Shown piece by piece: positions 35,250 to 44,924 of a stretch of 64,000 bases of DNA. The first letter of the stretch is position 1. Each line of letters begins with the position of its first letter. The notes under the pieces are model-generated. The model was not told where the DNA came from, ran no database searches, and saw only the letters and a list, made by a program, of their open reading frames with translations. The translations under genes were made by a program, and so were the position numbers. The DNA lies in NCBI GenBank assembly GCA_016716405.1, contig JADJWK010000003.1:813322-877321 (forward strand), read 5' to 3'. The DNA comes from Candidatus Melainabacteria bacterium (GTDB lineage: Bacteria > Cyanobacteriota > Vampirovibrionia > Obscuribacterales > Obscuribacteraceae).

Positions 35250-36938
35250 ATGACGACTGAGGCGAAATCATCTTGGAAAACCGCTACTTACGAAGATTGG
35301 AATAAATGGTTGATAGATCGCTACCTCAGTAACGAGCGCAACGGTTCTATTGTCTACCGCATACCAGCAAGTCCGGACGAATTGGCAGCTCTTGCTGCTT
35401 GTAACGAGAGTGAAGTCAAGCTAGTAACGTGTGCATTCATTGGTGCAGTAAAGCAAGTCCTACCACGCGGTAAGTCTCTCTGTGGCTTTTGTTTGGAGAC
35501 GAATGGCTGGACTCCGGAGTCCACATCCTTACCACACTTTTTCGGCATTCTCTGGTTCACCTGTCTTCTCGCCTCTGGTTACCCGAGCGGTCAGGGAAAT
35601 ATACGAGAACGCTTCAGATCGATCATGGGCAAGATCGATAACTTTACCCATGGAGATGATCCTTACTGCCTATCCTGGCTCTGGGAGTTAATAGCAAGAT
35701 GGAGTGCTCAACACCCTGACTATTCCGAACTCGTTCTGCCACCTGAAGACGATTTCTTGTCAATAATTGGACGATCATATTTTCTCGCCTTCCCGAATCT
35801 CCGCGATCGGAAAGCACTAAAAAACGTCCTGATCGCACATAACCTCCTCGAGATTGAACCACCCATTCTAAGGGTTATGTCCGCACTACGGGAGAACTCG
35901 GACAAGTTTTCAATTGAATTTCATAGAGCCCTGGCACACTTCGACGAACATTTCTTGAAAGGTGGCAAGGATCCTGTCGATAGCGCTTTTTGGCGGGTGA
36001 TACGAGCAGAATCGCTGCATGGCCTTAGCGACTCCGAAGTGTCTGGCAAGAAACTTTCAAATCCATTTACGCTCCTGGCAGGTTGGGACGACGACGACAT
36101 GCTCGCTCTTACGATTGCTACTACAGGTGAAATACCTATAGAAGAGACAGACTCGCTGCCTCTTCAGTTTTCCGTAAATCAATACACTGGATACCTAAAT
36201 CCTGCGACCTGCACGAATGAAGACCTGGTCGCCAGAGTTTTGAATCGTGAACTCCACTTGACAAACGGCCTCTCCTCTATAATCTCCCAAGGGGTCCTGA
36301 TTTTTCAAGAACATGTCAGTGGCGACTTTCTCTTGGCTCGAGGAGAGGAAGTCGACGGTAGCTCACTGGCTTTAGTGCGAGACGATCTGATTGATGGCTT
36401 CATTGAAACTTACGGAGGTACTGCTGCAGAGAGCCTGTATGAGGGGTGGTCCGAAGTGGACAAATGTACTGTCCAACAGCTTGCTGAGTTACCACCTTCT
36501 CTGAGCGAGGTTTCCCAGCTCGAACATACAACGCATGCTCCTCGCCCGCGAATAGTCGGAGGTATTCGTGTGGATGGGGCCTACCTCTGGCTACCACCAA
36601 TTACACCAATGGTCCGTGCCAAAGGAGCATCCAAGGTTTCTGTCACTCAAGACGGAAAAGTTTGGACATTAGAACGTGATGAAGGCGACGATTGGGCCCT
36701 TCCGAATGATCTGCCCATAACTCCACCCGCAGCCATAACCATTGAAGCTACTTTCAAAGTCCACTTCGAAGGAGCGGAATTCACCCGACGTGCAACAGCT
36801 GTCTGCAAATTCGGTGAAGGTTCCTACGGGATCGATTATAAGCCTCCCGGCGCCGGTTCCTATTGGCTCGAGAATTTGCAAACCAGAACAGGTCACCCAT
36901 TCTGGCGGAGATTTTGTGCCTCTGTCAATCGCTACTAG
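35250..36938 (+). CDS. Druantia DruH-like protein, N-terminal part
   Basis: 563 residues from ATG 35250 (AAGGAGG 7 bp upstream). No domain is recognised; the protein is mixed alpha/beta with an Ig-like C-terminal strand region. Near 36905 the sense frame moves to that of GDFVPLSIATS in the next piece. With pieces two and three it makes one ~1030-residue protein directly before the DruE-like helicase, the two-gene arrangement and approximate sizes of Druantia type III. Assignment to DruH is by context, not by motif. Confidence 0.6.
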   Translation: MTTEAKSSWKTATYEDWNKWLIDRYLSNERNGSIVYRIPASPDELAALAACNESEVKLVTCAFIGAVKQVLPRGKSLCGFCLETNGWTPESTSLPHFFGILWFTCLLASGYPSGQGNIRERFRSIMGKIDNFTHGDDPYCLSWLWELIARWSAQHPDYSELVLPPEDDFLSIIGRSYFLAFPNLRDRKALKNVLIAHNLLEIEPPILRVMSALRENSDKFSIEFHRALAHFDEHFLKGGKDPVDSAFWRVIRAESLHGLSDSEVSGKKLSNPFTLLAGWDDDDMLALTIATTGEIPIEETDSLPLQFSVNQYTGYLNPATCTNEDLVARVLNRELHLTNGLSSIISQGVLIFQEHVSGDFLLARGEEVDGSSLALVRDDLIDGFIETYGGTAAESLYEGWSEVDKCTVQQLAELPPSLSEVSQLEHTTHAPRPRIVGGIRVDGAYLWLPPITPMVRAKGASKVSVTQDGKVWTLERDEGDDWALPNDLPITPPAAITIEATFKVHFEGAEFTRRATAVCKFGEGSYGIDYKPPGAGSYWLENLQTRTGHPFWRRFCASVNRY

Positions 36939-37980
36939 CACTGCAACTGAGTCAGCCGATCTCTTGATGGATGATCCCAGTTTGAGATACTTGGGTCCAG
37001 GTGTTGGAGAAATGTCCAGCGAACCGAGGAACAACTTCGACTGGATCGCAATAGGTAAAATCAAGACTCCAAGGGATTTAGTCTTCATCGGTGACATAGA
37101 GGCGCCTACACTTCCAGATTCCGGACGGTCACCGAATAGCCGCGATCGCAGATACTGGAAGAAGGCTTTTACATCGCCAGCCAGAGTTTCTCTCTTGCTG
37201 AATGATAAGTATTTACCACTCGATGAAGAACCAAGACTGCAGGAAATCTACACTTCCTATAAGCGCCGTTGTTTTGCGCAGGAATCGGCGACTAAAACCA
37301 CTAGAAGCTGCGAATCATCTCGCATAGACGCAATCGTGGAAAGAGAGGAAAAGAAAGTAGAGCCCATAAAGAGCGTGATGATGGTTCTAAACGCGCTATC
37401 GGCTCTCAGCCAGAGCAAGCGCGGAATACCATTGAAAGAGTTCCAGGATATCATTGGAAAAACTCTTAAAACAAGCGACTTTCACGCCCGAGAGCACCTC
37501 ATCCGAGGATGGTCGGAGTCTGGCGTAATCGATTTACTTCGCAGACAGGATAGAAGCCAGACCATCGTAGTCCCGAGAAAGCCAAGATTCATTCTAGTAA
37601 GAAAGGGACCGACTGTCGACGCTACTCTCGTTGGCCTTGCCACCACCAATGTAGTTTCTGCCATTGAGTCGGTTTCGAATCGAATTAGTTTCTCGAAAAT
37701 CTCCGCCCCTTCCGAATACCAACCGTACTTACTCAGAATTGAAAACACCCGTCCTGATGAGGTACAGAGTTTGTCGGAGCGTATTGGTCTTCCGCCACCT
37801 GAATGGCTCTATTACCAATCAGAGAAGAAACGCCCAAGTACTTGTTTACTGAATCATCATCGTCTTCGATGGAACATAGAGCTCCAGATCCTTCCTATGA
37901 ATTTGCTGGTCGTTGGAGCTGGGAAAAGACAGGCTTCTACTACAAGGAACCACCACATCCGGATGAAATCGTTACGGTAG
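36742..37980 (+). CDS. DruH-like protein, middle part
   Basis: The meaningful reading runs from about 36905 to about 37835; the earlier ~55 codons are a shadow of the first piece, and the last ~45 a shadow of the third. It contains a winged-helix-like stretch (SVMMVLNALSALSQSKRGIP to GWSESGVIDLLRR, IVVPRKPRFIL). Single-base indels at ~36905 and ~37835 explain both breaks. Confidence 0.6.
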   Translation: MKLLSKSTSKERNSPDVQQLSANSVKVPTGSIISLPAPVPIGSRICKPEQVTHSGGDFVPLSIATSTATESADLLMDDPSLRYLGPGVGEMSSEPRNNFDWIAIGKIKTPRDLVFIGDIEAPTLPDSGRSPNSRDRRYWKKAFTSPARVSLLLNDKYLPLDEEPRLQEIYTSYKRRCFAQESATKTTRSCESSRIDAIVEREEKKVEPIKSVMMVLNALSALSQSKRGIPLKEFQDIIGKTLKTSDFHAREHLIRGWSESGVIDLLRRQDRSQTIVVPRKPRFILVRKGPTVDATLVGLATTNVVSAIESVSNRISFSKISAPSEYQPYLLRIENTRPDEVQSLSERIGLPPPEWLYYQSEKKRPSTCLLNHHRLRWNIELQILPMNLLVVGAGKRQASTTRNHHIRMKSLR

Positions 37981-38345
37981 AACGTCGAAGACACAAGGAT
38001 AGATGCTCTATCTATGTAATTCTTATCGATGGAGAAGCGATGCTTTGGTGTTACATAAGAAGTTGGGCATTGCTTCGAGCAGCCGATCTACGTGAAACAC
38101 CACCATTTTTTCTCACTTCTGACGGCTTCATTCGTACTGATGGAGCATCCCCAATGCATCTGCCTCTTCCGTTCGGGAGACTATGCGCGGTGCTGGGAGC
38201 TAGTTTGCCTGGACCTCTACTAGACCAGAATGGTCGAGTCACATCATATGTTTATCCTTTCGGACGAAGAACCCAGAAGTTGCTCAGAAGAGTCATACCA
38301 TCTACCTGGATAAAGAAAGAAAATGAGCTGGAGGAAAACGACTAA
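37803..38345 (+). CDS. DruH-like protein, C-terminal part
   Basis: The natural sequence joins GLPPPEWLYYQSEKKRP of the middle piece to KYLFTESSSSS near 37835 and ends at 38345 (TAA), directly abutting the helicase ATG at 38346. It has Trp/Tyr-rich strands (FAGRWSWEKTGFYYKE; SIYVILIDGEAMLWCYIRSW). No nuclease motif is seen. Confidence 0.6.
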   Translation: MALLPIREETPKYLFTESSSSSMEHRAPDPSYEFAGRWSWEKTGFYYKEPPHPDEIVTVERRRHKDRCSIYVILIDGEAMLWCYIRSWALLRAADLRETPPFFLTSDGFIRTDGASPMHLPLPFGRLCAVLGASLPGPLLDQNGRVTSYVYPFGRRTQKLLRRVIPSTWIKKENELEEND

Positions 38346-38678
38346 ATGCAGGACCCAATAGGAAGCTTCGAACGAATTCGGGAACTATACATCAGCTACC
38401 TCGACACAGCATTCCGCATCAATGATCCGAGCGTGACCGCAGAACGGCAAGCTCTGCTTCGGGTTCCTGGAAACCTATGCACTGAACCGCTCATTGAACC
38501 TATTCCGAGGTACCAATCAGATCCTCGCTATCCGAGTTTCGATGAGATCCTTAGCGATGACGAACTATTGTCTGAATTTACAGAGCAACAAAGACTAGCA
38601 TTTGTCGAGCTCTTGTTGTCTGGATTGTTTCCTTCCCGGATTAGAACAGCCGCTCCAAGCGGACTCCCATCCAGATAA
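38346..38678 (+). CDS. DruE-like helicase, N-terminal piece
   Basis: The first ~95 residues of the helicase. Removing one C at ~38638 and adding one T to the TTTT at ~38690 restores GLEQPLQADSHPDKEYFSPYRHQ and joins it to HQVEMLKRG, the Q-motif-like lead into the P-loop. Thus the apparent stop at 38676 arises from two compensating single-base indels. Confidence 0.7.
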   Translation: MQDPIGSFERIRELYISYLDTAFRINDPSVTAERQALLRVPGNLCTEPLIEPIPRYQSDPRYPSFDEILSDDELLSEFTEQQRLAFVELLLSGLFPSRIRTAAPSGLPSR

Positions 38679-38711
38679 GGAATATTTTCACCATATAGAC
38701 ACCAGGTCGAG

Positions 38712-39359
38712 ATGCTCAAACGAGGAGTACGACCTTCGACTCCAGCTGTAGTTACTTCGGGGACAGGTTCGGGCAAGACAGAGGCTTTCCTGCTTCCCCT
38801 CCTAGCTTCATTGACCAAAGAGGCCAGTACATGGAGCAAACCTGATCAGGGCTATCTATCAGCTCGCTGGTGGCACGATGAAAATGGCCGACCATACAGC
38901 CGAGTGGACCGAAATGGACAAACAAGAGTCAGCTTTTCAGCTATTCCTCAGAGGTTGCGGCCTTTGACGAACACTCCTCTGAATTCGCCTTTCAGGCGAC
39001 ACAGAGAAGGAGAAAGGCGCACTGCTGCCGTCAGAGCCATCTTGCTCTATCCCATGAATGCCTTGGTCGAAGACCAATTGGTTCGATTGAGAAAAGCGCT
39101 AGACTCGCGAGAAGCTCGCGAAGCGATGGACCGACACTTTAACGGAAATAGGATTTTCTTCGGCCGGTACATTGGGAACACTCCCGTAACGAACCATCAC
39201 ATTCATCCCGGCTTCCAGCCCCTGTTAGATGCACCAAGAGACAACCTCTCCGGAAGTATCCGCTTTGCCGCTGGTTACGATCTGGAAGATCATGACACGG
39301 AAGAAGACGCACTGCAGGCGGTGCGCGAGCCGAGCTCAAGAGAAGGCAGAGAAGCTTGA
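38712..39359 (+). CDS. DruE-like helicase, Walker A piece
   Basis: Superfamily 2 helicase domain 1 begins here: VTSGTGSGKTEAFLLPLL (motif I) and LLYPMNALVEDQLVRLR (motif Ia). A missing base near 39330 moves the frame into that of the next piece (natural join AELKRRQRSLTELFESQ). Confidence 0.75.
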   Translation: MLKRGVRPSTPAVVTSGTGSGKTEAFLLPLLASLTKEASTWSKPDQGYLSARWWHDENGRPYSRVDRNGQTRVSFSAIPQRLRPLTNTPLNSPFRRHREGERRTAAVRAILLYPMNALVEDQLVRLRKALDSREAREAMDRHFNGNRIFFGRYIGNTPVTNHHIHPGFQPLLDAPRDNLSGSIRFAAGYDLEDHDTEEDALQAVREPSSREGREA

Positions 39360-41776
39360 CAGAGCTTTTCGAAAGTCAGGTACAAATTGAACGTGGTCAG
39401 ATTCAAGCTCGCCTCCATAGTCTTGACCAGGATGCTGCTAATGAATTGTCTTCACGGCTTTCCACTTCCGAGCTGCCGGTCAGTCACGACGAATTTCTCC
39501 AAGTAGCTCGCTCAGCCGGAAAACGAAGCAAGGATGGTCTAGTCAGGGACTATCAAAGATATGTCGGGCGTCCACCTTCAAATGAGGAGCACAGAGAGAT
39601 AAATCGATTAGTGTTGACCGAGAACGACGCTGATTTCGCACCATCCGCTTGGACCAGCGATGATTCTCCCTTCATATTCCCCTCGGTTGACGGAGACGAA
39701 ATGACGAACAGATGGGACATGCAAGCGGATCCGCCAGACATACTCATTACTAACGTGAGCATGCTCAGTGCGATGCTTAACAGAGAGGTCGAAGAGCCGA
39801 TATTTGCGAAGACTCGCGAATGGTTGGCGAAAGATCCCGACTCGTATTTCTACCTCATCCTCGATGAACTGCACCTTCAACGTGGTGCAGCAGGTACGGA
39901 GGTCTCGTATCTCATACGTCTGCTGTTTCAGAGACTCGGACTGACCACCAGTGATGAACAACAGAGAAAGATACGAATCCTTGCATCGAGCGCATCTCTA
40001 CCGGCGACGCCGGAGGAAGAAGCGGAAAAAAGTGCAAAGTATCTATGGGATATGTTCGGCTCATATGGTCTGACCCCCGGACTATCCGAAGAGTCTGCAA
40101 AGGATGTGTGGCTACGTTCTATCGTTCCAGGCAATGAACAAAAGCCGAAGTATAGCGATGCTCCGCAGCAGCTGGACGCTAATCCATTCCTGAATCTCTT
40201 GGAGCTTCACACTCCAACTCAAGCTCTTGACTCCGAGTTTCCGAGAGCACGGCCGCTATTCGCAATTCCGCCGGACAATACGGATGACCTGCGCATGGCT
40301 TGGAATGCGGTTGCCGATGCACTTGCTATCAAACCGGCTCCTTTGCCAGACAGAATTGAGATGAGTATTCAAGAATGTGCCGATCGTCTTGCATGGGCAT
40401 GCAGAGAGAAAGACTCGGATTCGGACTTCAGCCGTTCGAGGGCTATTCCTGTCTCAGAACTAGCTGGCAAGCTCTTCAAGAACAAGGCTCCAGATTGGCA
40501 GTATAGCGAAATGTTGGAATCTGTCCGCGGCTTGCTGTTCGTAAGAGGTTGCGGAGATGGACTAAGGAGATTCCTGAAGAAGTCTCTAAATCCTGCCTCC
40601 TTCAGAGTCCATACATTCTTTAGGAGCATTGAAGGATTGTATGCACCCGCAGTTCGAGGTGCAGGTTCGCTTCCATACATTTGTGACCGAACTGCTGAAG
40701 TCGGAGTACTCTCAATCGAGCATTCTTCCCATGTTGAAGTCGAGACACCAAGCGGTCAGCGCAAGCTGCGAAATTTCGAATTATCCTATTGCGAGTGTTG
40801 TGGAGAACTCTTCATGGGTGGTATGAGAGCACCAGGAGGAAGGCAATATCTAGCCGAATTGCTACCACAGGAACCAAACCTGGAGGGTTTACCAGATCAG
40901 TCAATTTCGCAGAGATTCGAGGATTTGTCTTGGGAGCAATATGGTTTATTCTGGCCTGGGCCTTGGACACTTCAAAACTTGAATGACACTACGGATGATG
41001 ATGATCGAGGCGTCTGGCTGAGAGCTTACCTGGAACGAGATACAGGTGGAGTCCTGAGAGCAGATCGTGCGCCTGCGGATACATCAGACCGCCTTCTACC
41101 TGGCTGGTACTACAATCGAAACGATACCAGACAGGATGCCCATGATCGCACTCGAACAGATCGCGGCACAAACGTTCCGTACGCTTGCCCTAAGTGCGGT
41201 ACCTCCTATGTGGGTCGAAGCCCCGAATTCAGATTATCCCCAATCAGGAATTTTCGAGCGGGTTTCGCCAAGACCACTCAACTTCTGGCCACGGAACTAT
41301 TCGACGCACAACGTGTCTCGAATCCGAATGAACCACCTAAATTGGTATCATTCTCGGATAGCCGGCAGGATGCAGCCAAAGCAGCACTTTCGATTGAACG
41401 GCTTCATCATCAAGATATTCGAAGAGAACTTCTTTATCTCGCTTTGCGTAATGAACTATCCCAGCGAGCTCCGGATGCGGCAAGAAATTATCTCGATCGT
41501 GCAATCGAGGATCTCGAAAAAACCCCGGAATCATTCCGAGAAATGGCTCAATCACGAGTGAAAGAGCTAGAAGAGATTTGGCGAAACCAAGCGGAGCCAA
41601 GTGTATCCTTGCGAGTCATACTCGAGGATACAAATGAAGTAGTTCACGGTGGGAATGTCGTAAAACCTTTCATCGCGAATATGGTTTCAATAGGAGTTCA
41701 CCCTTTCGACGATGCAGGACAAAAGCTTGCGAAAGGTGACCAACCTGGAGACGAACGACCCATTTGGTACAGATGA
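39356..41776 (+). CDS. DruE-like helicase, central piece
   Basis: 806 residues. Motif II is LILDELHLQRG (DELH in place of DEAH), and motif III ILASSASLP. A large insert with Cys-rich elements (CECCGELFMGG; YACPKCGTSY) precedes SFSDSRQDAAKAAL, the start of helicase domain 2. The frame ends at TGA 41774; the next piece is in the same frame, with a further TAG at 41828. These are the two in-frame stops that homopolymer errors do not simply explain. Confidence 0.78.
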   Translation: MTELFESQVQIERGQIQARLHSLDQDAANELSSRLSTSELPVSHDEFLQVARSAGKRSKDGLVRDYQRYVGRPPSNEEHREINRLVLTENDADFAPSAWTSDDSPFIFPSVDGDEMTNRWDMQADPPDILITNVSMLSAMLNREVEEPIFAKTREWLAKDPDSYFYLILDELHLQRGAAGTEVSYLIRLLFQRLGLTTSDEQQRKIRILASSASLPATPEEEAEKSAKYLWDMFGSYGLTPGLSEESAKDVWLRSIVPGNEQKPKYSDAPQQLDANPFLNLLELHTPTQALDSEFPRARPLFAIPPDNTDDLRMAWNAVADALAIKPAPLPDRIEMSIQECADRLAWACREKDSDSDFSRSRAIPVSELAGKLFKNKAPDWQYSEMLESVRGLLFVRGCGDGLRRFLKKSLNPASFRVHTFFRSIEGLYAPAVRGAGSLPYICDRTAEVGVLSIEHSSHVEVETPSGQRKLRNFELSYCECCGELFMGGMRAPGGRQYLAELLPQEPNLEGLPDQSISQRFEDLSWEQYGLFWPGPWTLQNLNDTTDDDDRGVWLRAYLERDTGGVLRADRAPADTSDRLLPGWYYNRNDTRQDAHDRTRTDRGTNVPYACPKCGTSYVGRSPEFRLSPIRNFRAGFAKTTQLLATELFDAQRVSNPNEPPKLVSFSDSRQDAAKAALSIERLHHQDIRRELLYLALRNELSQRAPDAARNYLDRAIEDLEKTPESFREMAQSRVKELEEIWRNQAEPSVSLRVILEDTNEVVHGGNVVKPFIANMVSIGVHPFDDAGQKLAKGDQPGDERPIWYR

Positions 41777-41887
41777 GATCGTCTTTTTTCTATGAGAGAT
41801 GTGGATGATACCATTCTCTAGGCAGAAGATCCTAATCAACTCGCCAGTCAGCATGCTCGCGAGCAGGTAATCATTGACATCCAGAAG

Positions 41888-44800
41888 ATGTTGACTGACG
41901 TGATCTTCAGCAAGACTTACTTTTCATTCGAAGAAGCGGGGCTTGGGTACGTTACGATCAGGGAAGTCGATATTCCGGAAGAAAGACGATCAGATAGCCG
42001 CACACGCCAGCTATCTGCATTGCTTCGAGTTCTCGGAGACTGTTACCGATACTGGCCAAGTCCGTACAAAAGAATGGCTGATCGTCATCCACCCTGGAAT
42101 GTGGCAGGAGAAATTCGGAATAGTAGAGTTAAAGCATTTGCCGAGGCTATCTGGGGAACCGACTACTCCAATGACCTAGAACTCGCCTTACAGGACCTGG
42201 CTCGATGCGGTCATGCCTCTGGAGTAATCAGCGTCGAAGATGTTCGTATCCAACTGGTCGAACCATCAGACCTCTACCTACGTTGCAACAACTGCGGTAG
42301 AGTACACCTTCATCAAGGCGTTGGACGATGCACTAGATGCTTCCAGCCCTTTGACTGGGATTCAGCCGAAAAGTCTCCTGTCAGCGACCTCCATTCTCGT
42401 AATTTCTTGGCAAGAAGAGTCTTCAGAGAAGAATACTCAGGGAACTCCACCCAGTCCTCTTTTCGTCTACACTGCGAAGAATTGACAGGTCAAACCGAGC
42501 ATCCCGAAGAGCGACAACGCTCATTCAAAGGTATCTTCCTCCCTTTGTTATCAAGAATTGATGAAGAAGATACCGAAATCGGAGAAGAAGCAGACGAAGA
42601 TGAACTCTTGGTTCTTGGAGCCCTGAATCCGATTTTGAAGAAAAAGGACGAAATCGACTTGCTTACCGTCACAACGACGATGGAAGTCGGTATAGATATC
42701 GGTCCTCTGCAGGTAATCCTGCAAGCCAATATGCCACCACAGCGTTTTAACTATCAACAGCGAGTGGGACGCGCCGGCAGACGCGGTCAGGCGTTTTCTA
42801 TGGCTTTGACGATTTGTAGAACAAAGAGCCATGACTTGTATTACTTCCGACATTCGAAGAAGATGACAGGAGATACGCCACCTACTCCATTTCTTACGAA
42901 GCGCTTGCAAAACATAGCTGATAGGTTCTTGTTGAAAGGCTGGCTGGCCTTGGCGTTTAGAAAACTACGCAATGATGTTCGAAACGCGGGCGAGATCTAT
43001 CCAGCAGACCTTATGAGCCCTCCCGATATACATGGTGAGTATCTACCTATTGATACAATCCTAAGTGAGCCTTCTTGGTTGGACCAGATTCGATCCTGTG
43101 TCGAGGATACTCTTCCTGAAGCACAAACTTTAGCACGAGTCCTCTGTGACACTGATGCGATTCAGTTGACACCGGATACAAGCGTCGCAATGTCGGCAAT
43201 TGACGAAGTCCTGCAAGATCCCCGGCAAACAGGACTCGCTCATTGTCTGGCTGAAGCCGGTTTACTCCCACTTTACGGCATGCCCACCAGAGTTCGCAAA
43301 CTCTATCTCGGTTTGCGGAAACATGGACGCCAGGTTCAATGGCATACAGTCGATAGAGACCTAGATCTAGCAATCTATGAATTCGCTCCTGGATCATCGA
43401 TCGTTATCGACAAAGGCGATCACCTGTCAATTGGATTCACTCCGGATCTCGCAGATCCCATCTCCTCAAGGGATCAAGAAATAATGCCATTCCAAGACGA
43501 TGCATTCTCCACTCCGTTTTTCCTGCTTGAGTGCGGTGCATGCCAGGCGTGGACCGAAATAAGGGAGCAAGGTGATAGTGAGCCTAGTGATGAATGTGCA
43601 GCGTGTGGAAGCAAGCTACATTTGGAAAACCGGCATGAATGCCGGGTTCCGAACGCGTTTAGAACAGACCTTCCAGCTTATCCCAGGACCAGGAAAGAAG
43701 ACTTCGATTCTGGAATAAGGCATCGTTCAATCCAGGCTGAGGGACGACAGCTCAACTTCACCCCGATTCAGTCTTTCGGGCCAGATAGTAATTGGTCTCT
43801 CTCGCTTTCCCATCCCACAAGGAGACTGGGAAAGACGTTCAGACTAAACAGGGGCCCCAGACTCGATGATGGAAGTCATTTCTTCGATGTCAATCCTGGT
43901 CATGAAGTAAAGGTATACAGGAATTCGAACTATACTCTTCCTCTGCAAGAACTCAGCAACCATCCTCGCCTATCTCGGCGAATCCCGGACCGTTTCGATC
44001 CTAGTGGGCCAACGGAGAGATTTTGGCTAGCCGCTCCAAAAGTGACCGATTCTCTTTACCTGACTCAATCGAATGTCCAACCAGCTCTTTCATTGCATCG
44101 TCTGCCTGGACGCCTGGATTCAACATCTGGTCATGAAGAGGCAACTCTCATGCAGATTTCCCGCTGGCTTGGTGTTCGCTCTGCGGCTATTTCAGCGAGC
44201 TATCTGATCGTAAATCGTTCTTCGTTGGAACTCGACATAGATCCCGAGGAATTCGATGTACTGGAGCCTAGACTCTATGGAAGAACTGATAGACGACCAC
44301 TGCTCCAAATTGCCGACAATCTCGTCAATGGCGCAGGATTCTGTGAGTTCCTTTCAGCCGCGAACAGCACGGGATTTCCTTATGTCGCCCAATTTATCTC
44401 ATCCATCCTCACTGACAAGGGAGAATATCCTCTGTCCGAGTTCTTGAAAGAGGACCATTCCGAGTGCAATACTTCGTGCTACAAGTGCTTGCGGCGTTAT
44501 GGAAATCAGCCTTTTCATGGACTTCTTGACTGGCAACTTGGTCTTGCCTTCTTGCGAGCTATGATCGATCCCTCCTTTATGTGCGGACTCGATGGAAACT
44601 TCGACGTCCCTGAGCTCGAGAGATGGAATGACTTTGCAACCTCCCTGGCCGATTCCATGGTCAAGCGATTTGATGGTGACGGTCCAGTGCACTTCTCTGG
44701 TATTGCAGCATTCCGACTTCGCTTTCGAAGAAGGTACACTCCCTGGATTCTAGTTGCGCATCCATTATGGGACTGGCAAGACAATCTCGAAGAGGGCACC

Positions 44801-44917
44801 ATTCTGTTCGAGGCTCGGGAACTCGCTGCCACTGAGGCAGAGCCACTTTGCTGGGACACATTCAACTTGGCGAGAAGACAGGTATTCGTCCGCGAAAAGA
44901 TCAGAAACCAGGTCTAG
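41888..44917 (+). CDS. DruE-like helicase, C-terminal piece with DUF1998
   Basis: 1009 residues, same frame as the previous piece. It contains zinc fingers (CNNCGRVHLHQGVGRCTRC), helicase motifs V (TTTMEVGIDIG) and VI (QQRVGRAGRRGQ), and a DUF1998 domain with CNTSCYKCLRRYGNQ near residue 860. In total the gene would be ~2190 residues, matching Druantia DruE and much larger than DISARM DrmA or DpdJ. It should be an ATP-driven translocase/helicase working with DruH. Confidence 0.82.
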   Translation: MLTDVIFSKTYFSFEEAGLGYVTIREVDIPEERRSDSRTRQLSALLRVLGDCYRYWPSPYKRMADRHPPWNVAGEIRNSRVKAFAEAIWGTDYSNDLELALQDLARCGHASGVISVEDVRIQLVEPSDLYLRCNNCGRVHLHQGVGRCTRCFQPFDWDSAEKSPVSDLHSRNFLARRVFREEYSGNSTQSSFRLHCEELTGQTEHPEERQRSFKGIFLPLLSRIDEEDTEIGEEADEDELLVLGALNPILKKKDEIDLLTVTTTMEVGIDIGPLQVILQANMPPQRFNYQQRVGRAGRRGQAFSMALTICRTKSHDLYYFRHSKKMTGDTPPTPFLTKRLQNIADRFLLKGWLALAFRKLRNDVRNAGEIYPADLMSPPDIHGEYLPIDTILSEPSWLDQIRSCVEDTLPEAQTLARVLCDTDAIQLTPDTSVAMSAIDEVLQDPRQTGLAHCLAEAGLLPLYGMPTRVRKLYLGLRKHGRQVQWHTVDRDLDLAIYEFAPGSSIVIDKGDHLSIGFTPDLADPISSRDQEIMPFQDDAFSTPFFLLECGACQAWTEIREQGDSEPSDECAACGSKLHLENRHECRVPNAFRTDLPAYPRTRKEDFDSGIRHRSIQAEGRQLNFTPIQSFGPDSNWSLSLSHPTRRLGKTFRLNRGPRLDDGSHFFDVNPGHEVKVYRNSNYTLPLQELSNHPRLSRRIPDRFDPSGPTERFWLAAPKVTDSLYLTQSNVQPALSLHRLPGRLDSTSGHEEATLMQISRWLGVRSAAISASYLIVNRSSLELDIDPEEFDVLEPRLYGRTDRRPLLQIADNLVNGAGFCEFLSAANSTGFPYVAQFISSILTDKGEYPLSEFLKEDHSECNTSCYKCLRRYGNQPFHGLLDWQLGLAFLRAMIDPSFMCGLDGNFDVPELERWNDFATSLADSMVKRFDGDGPVHFSGIAAFRLRFRRRYTPWILVAHPLWDWQDNLEEGTILFEARELAATEAEPLCWDTFNLARRQVFVREKIRNQV

Positions 44918-44924
44918 GTGAGCT

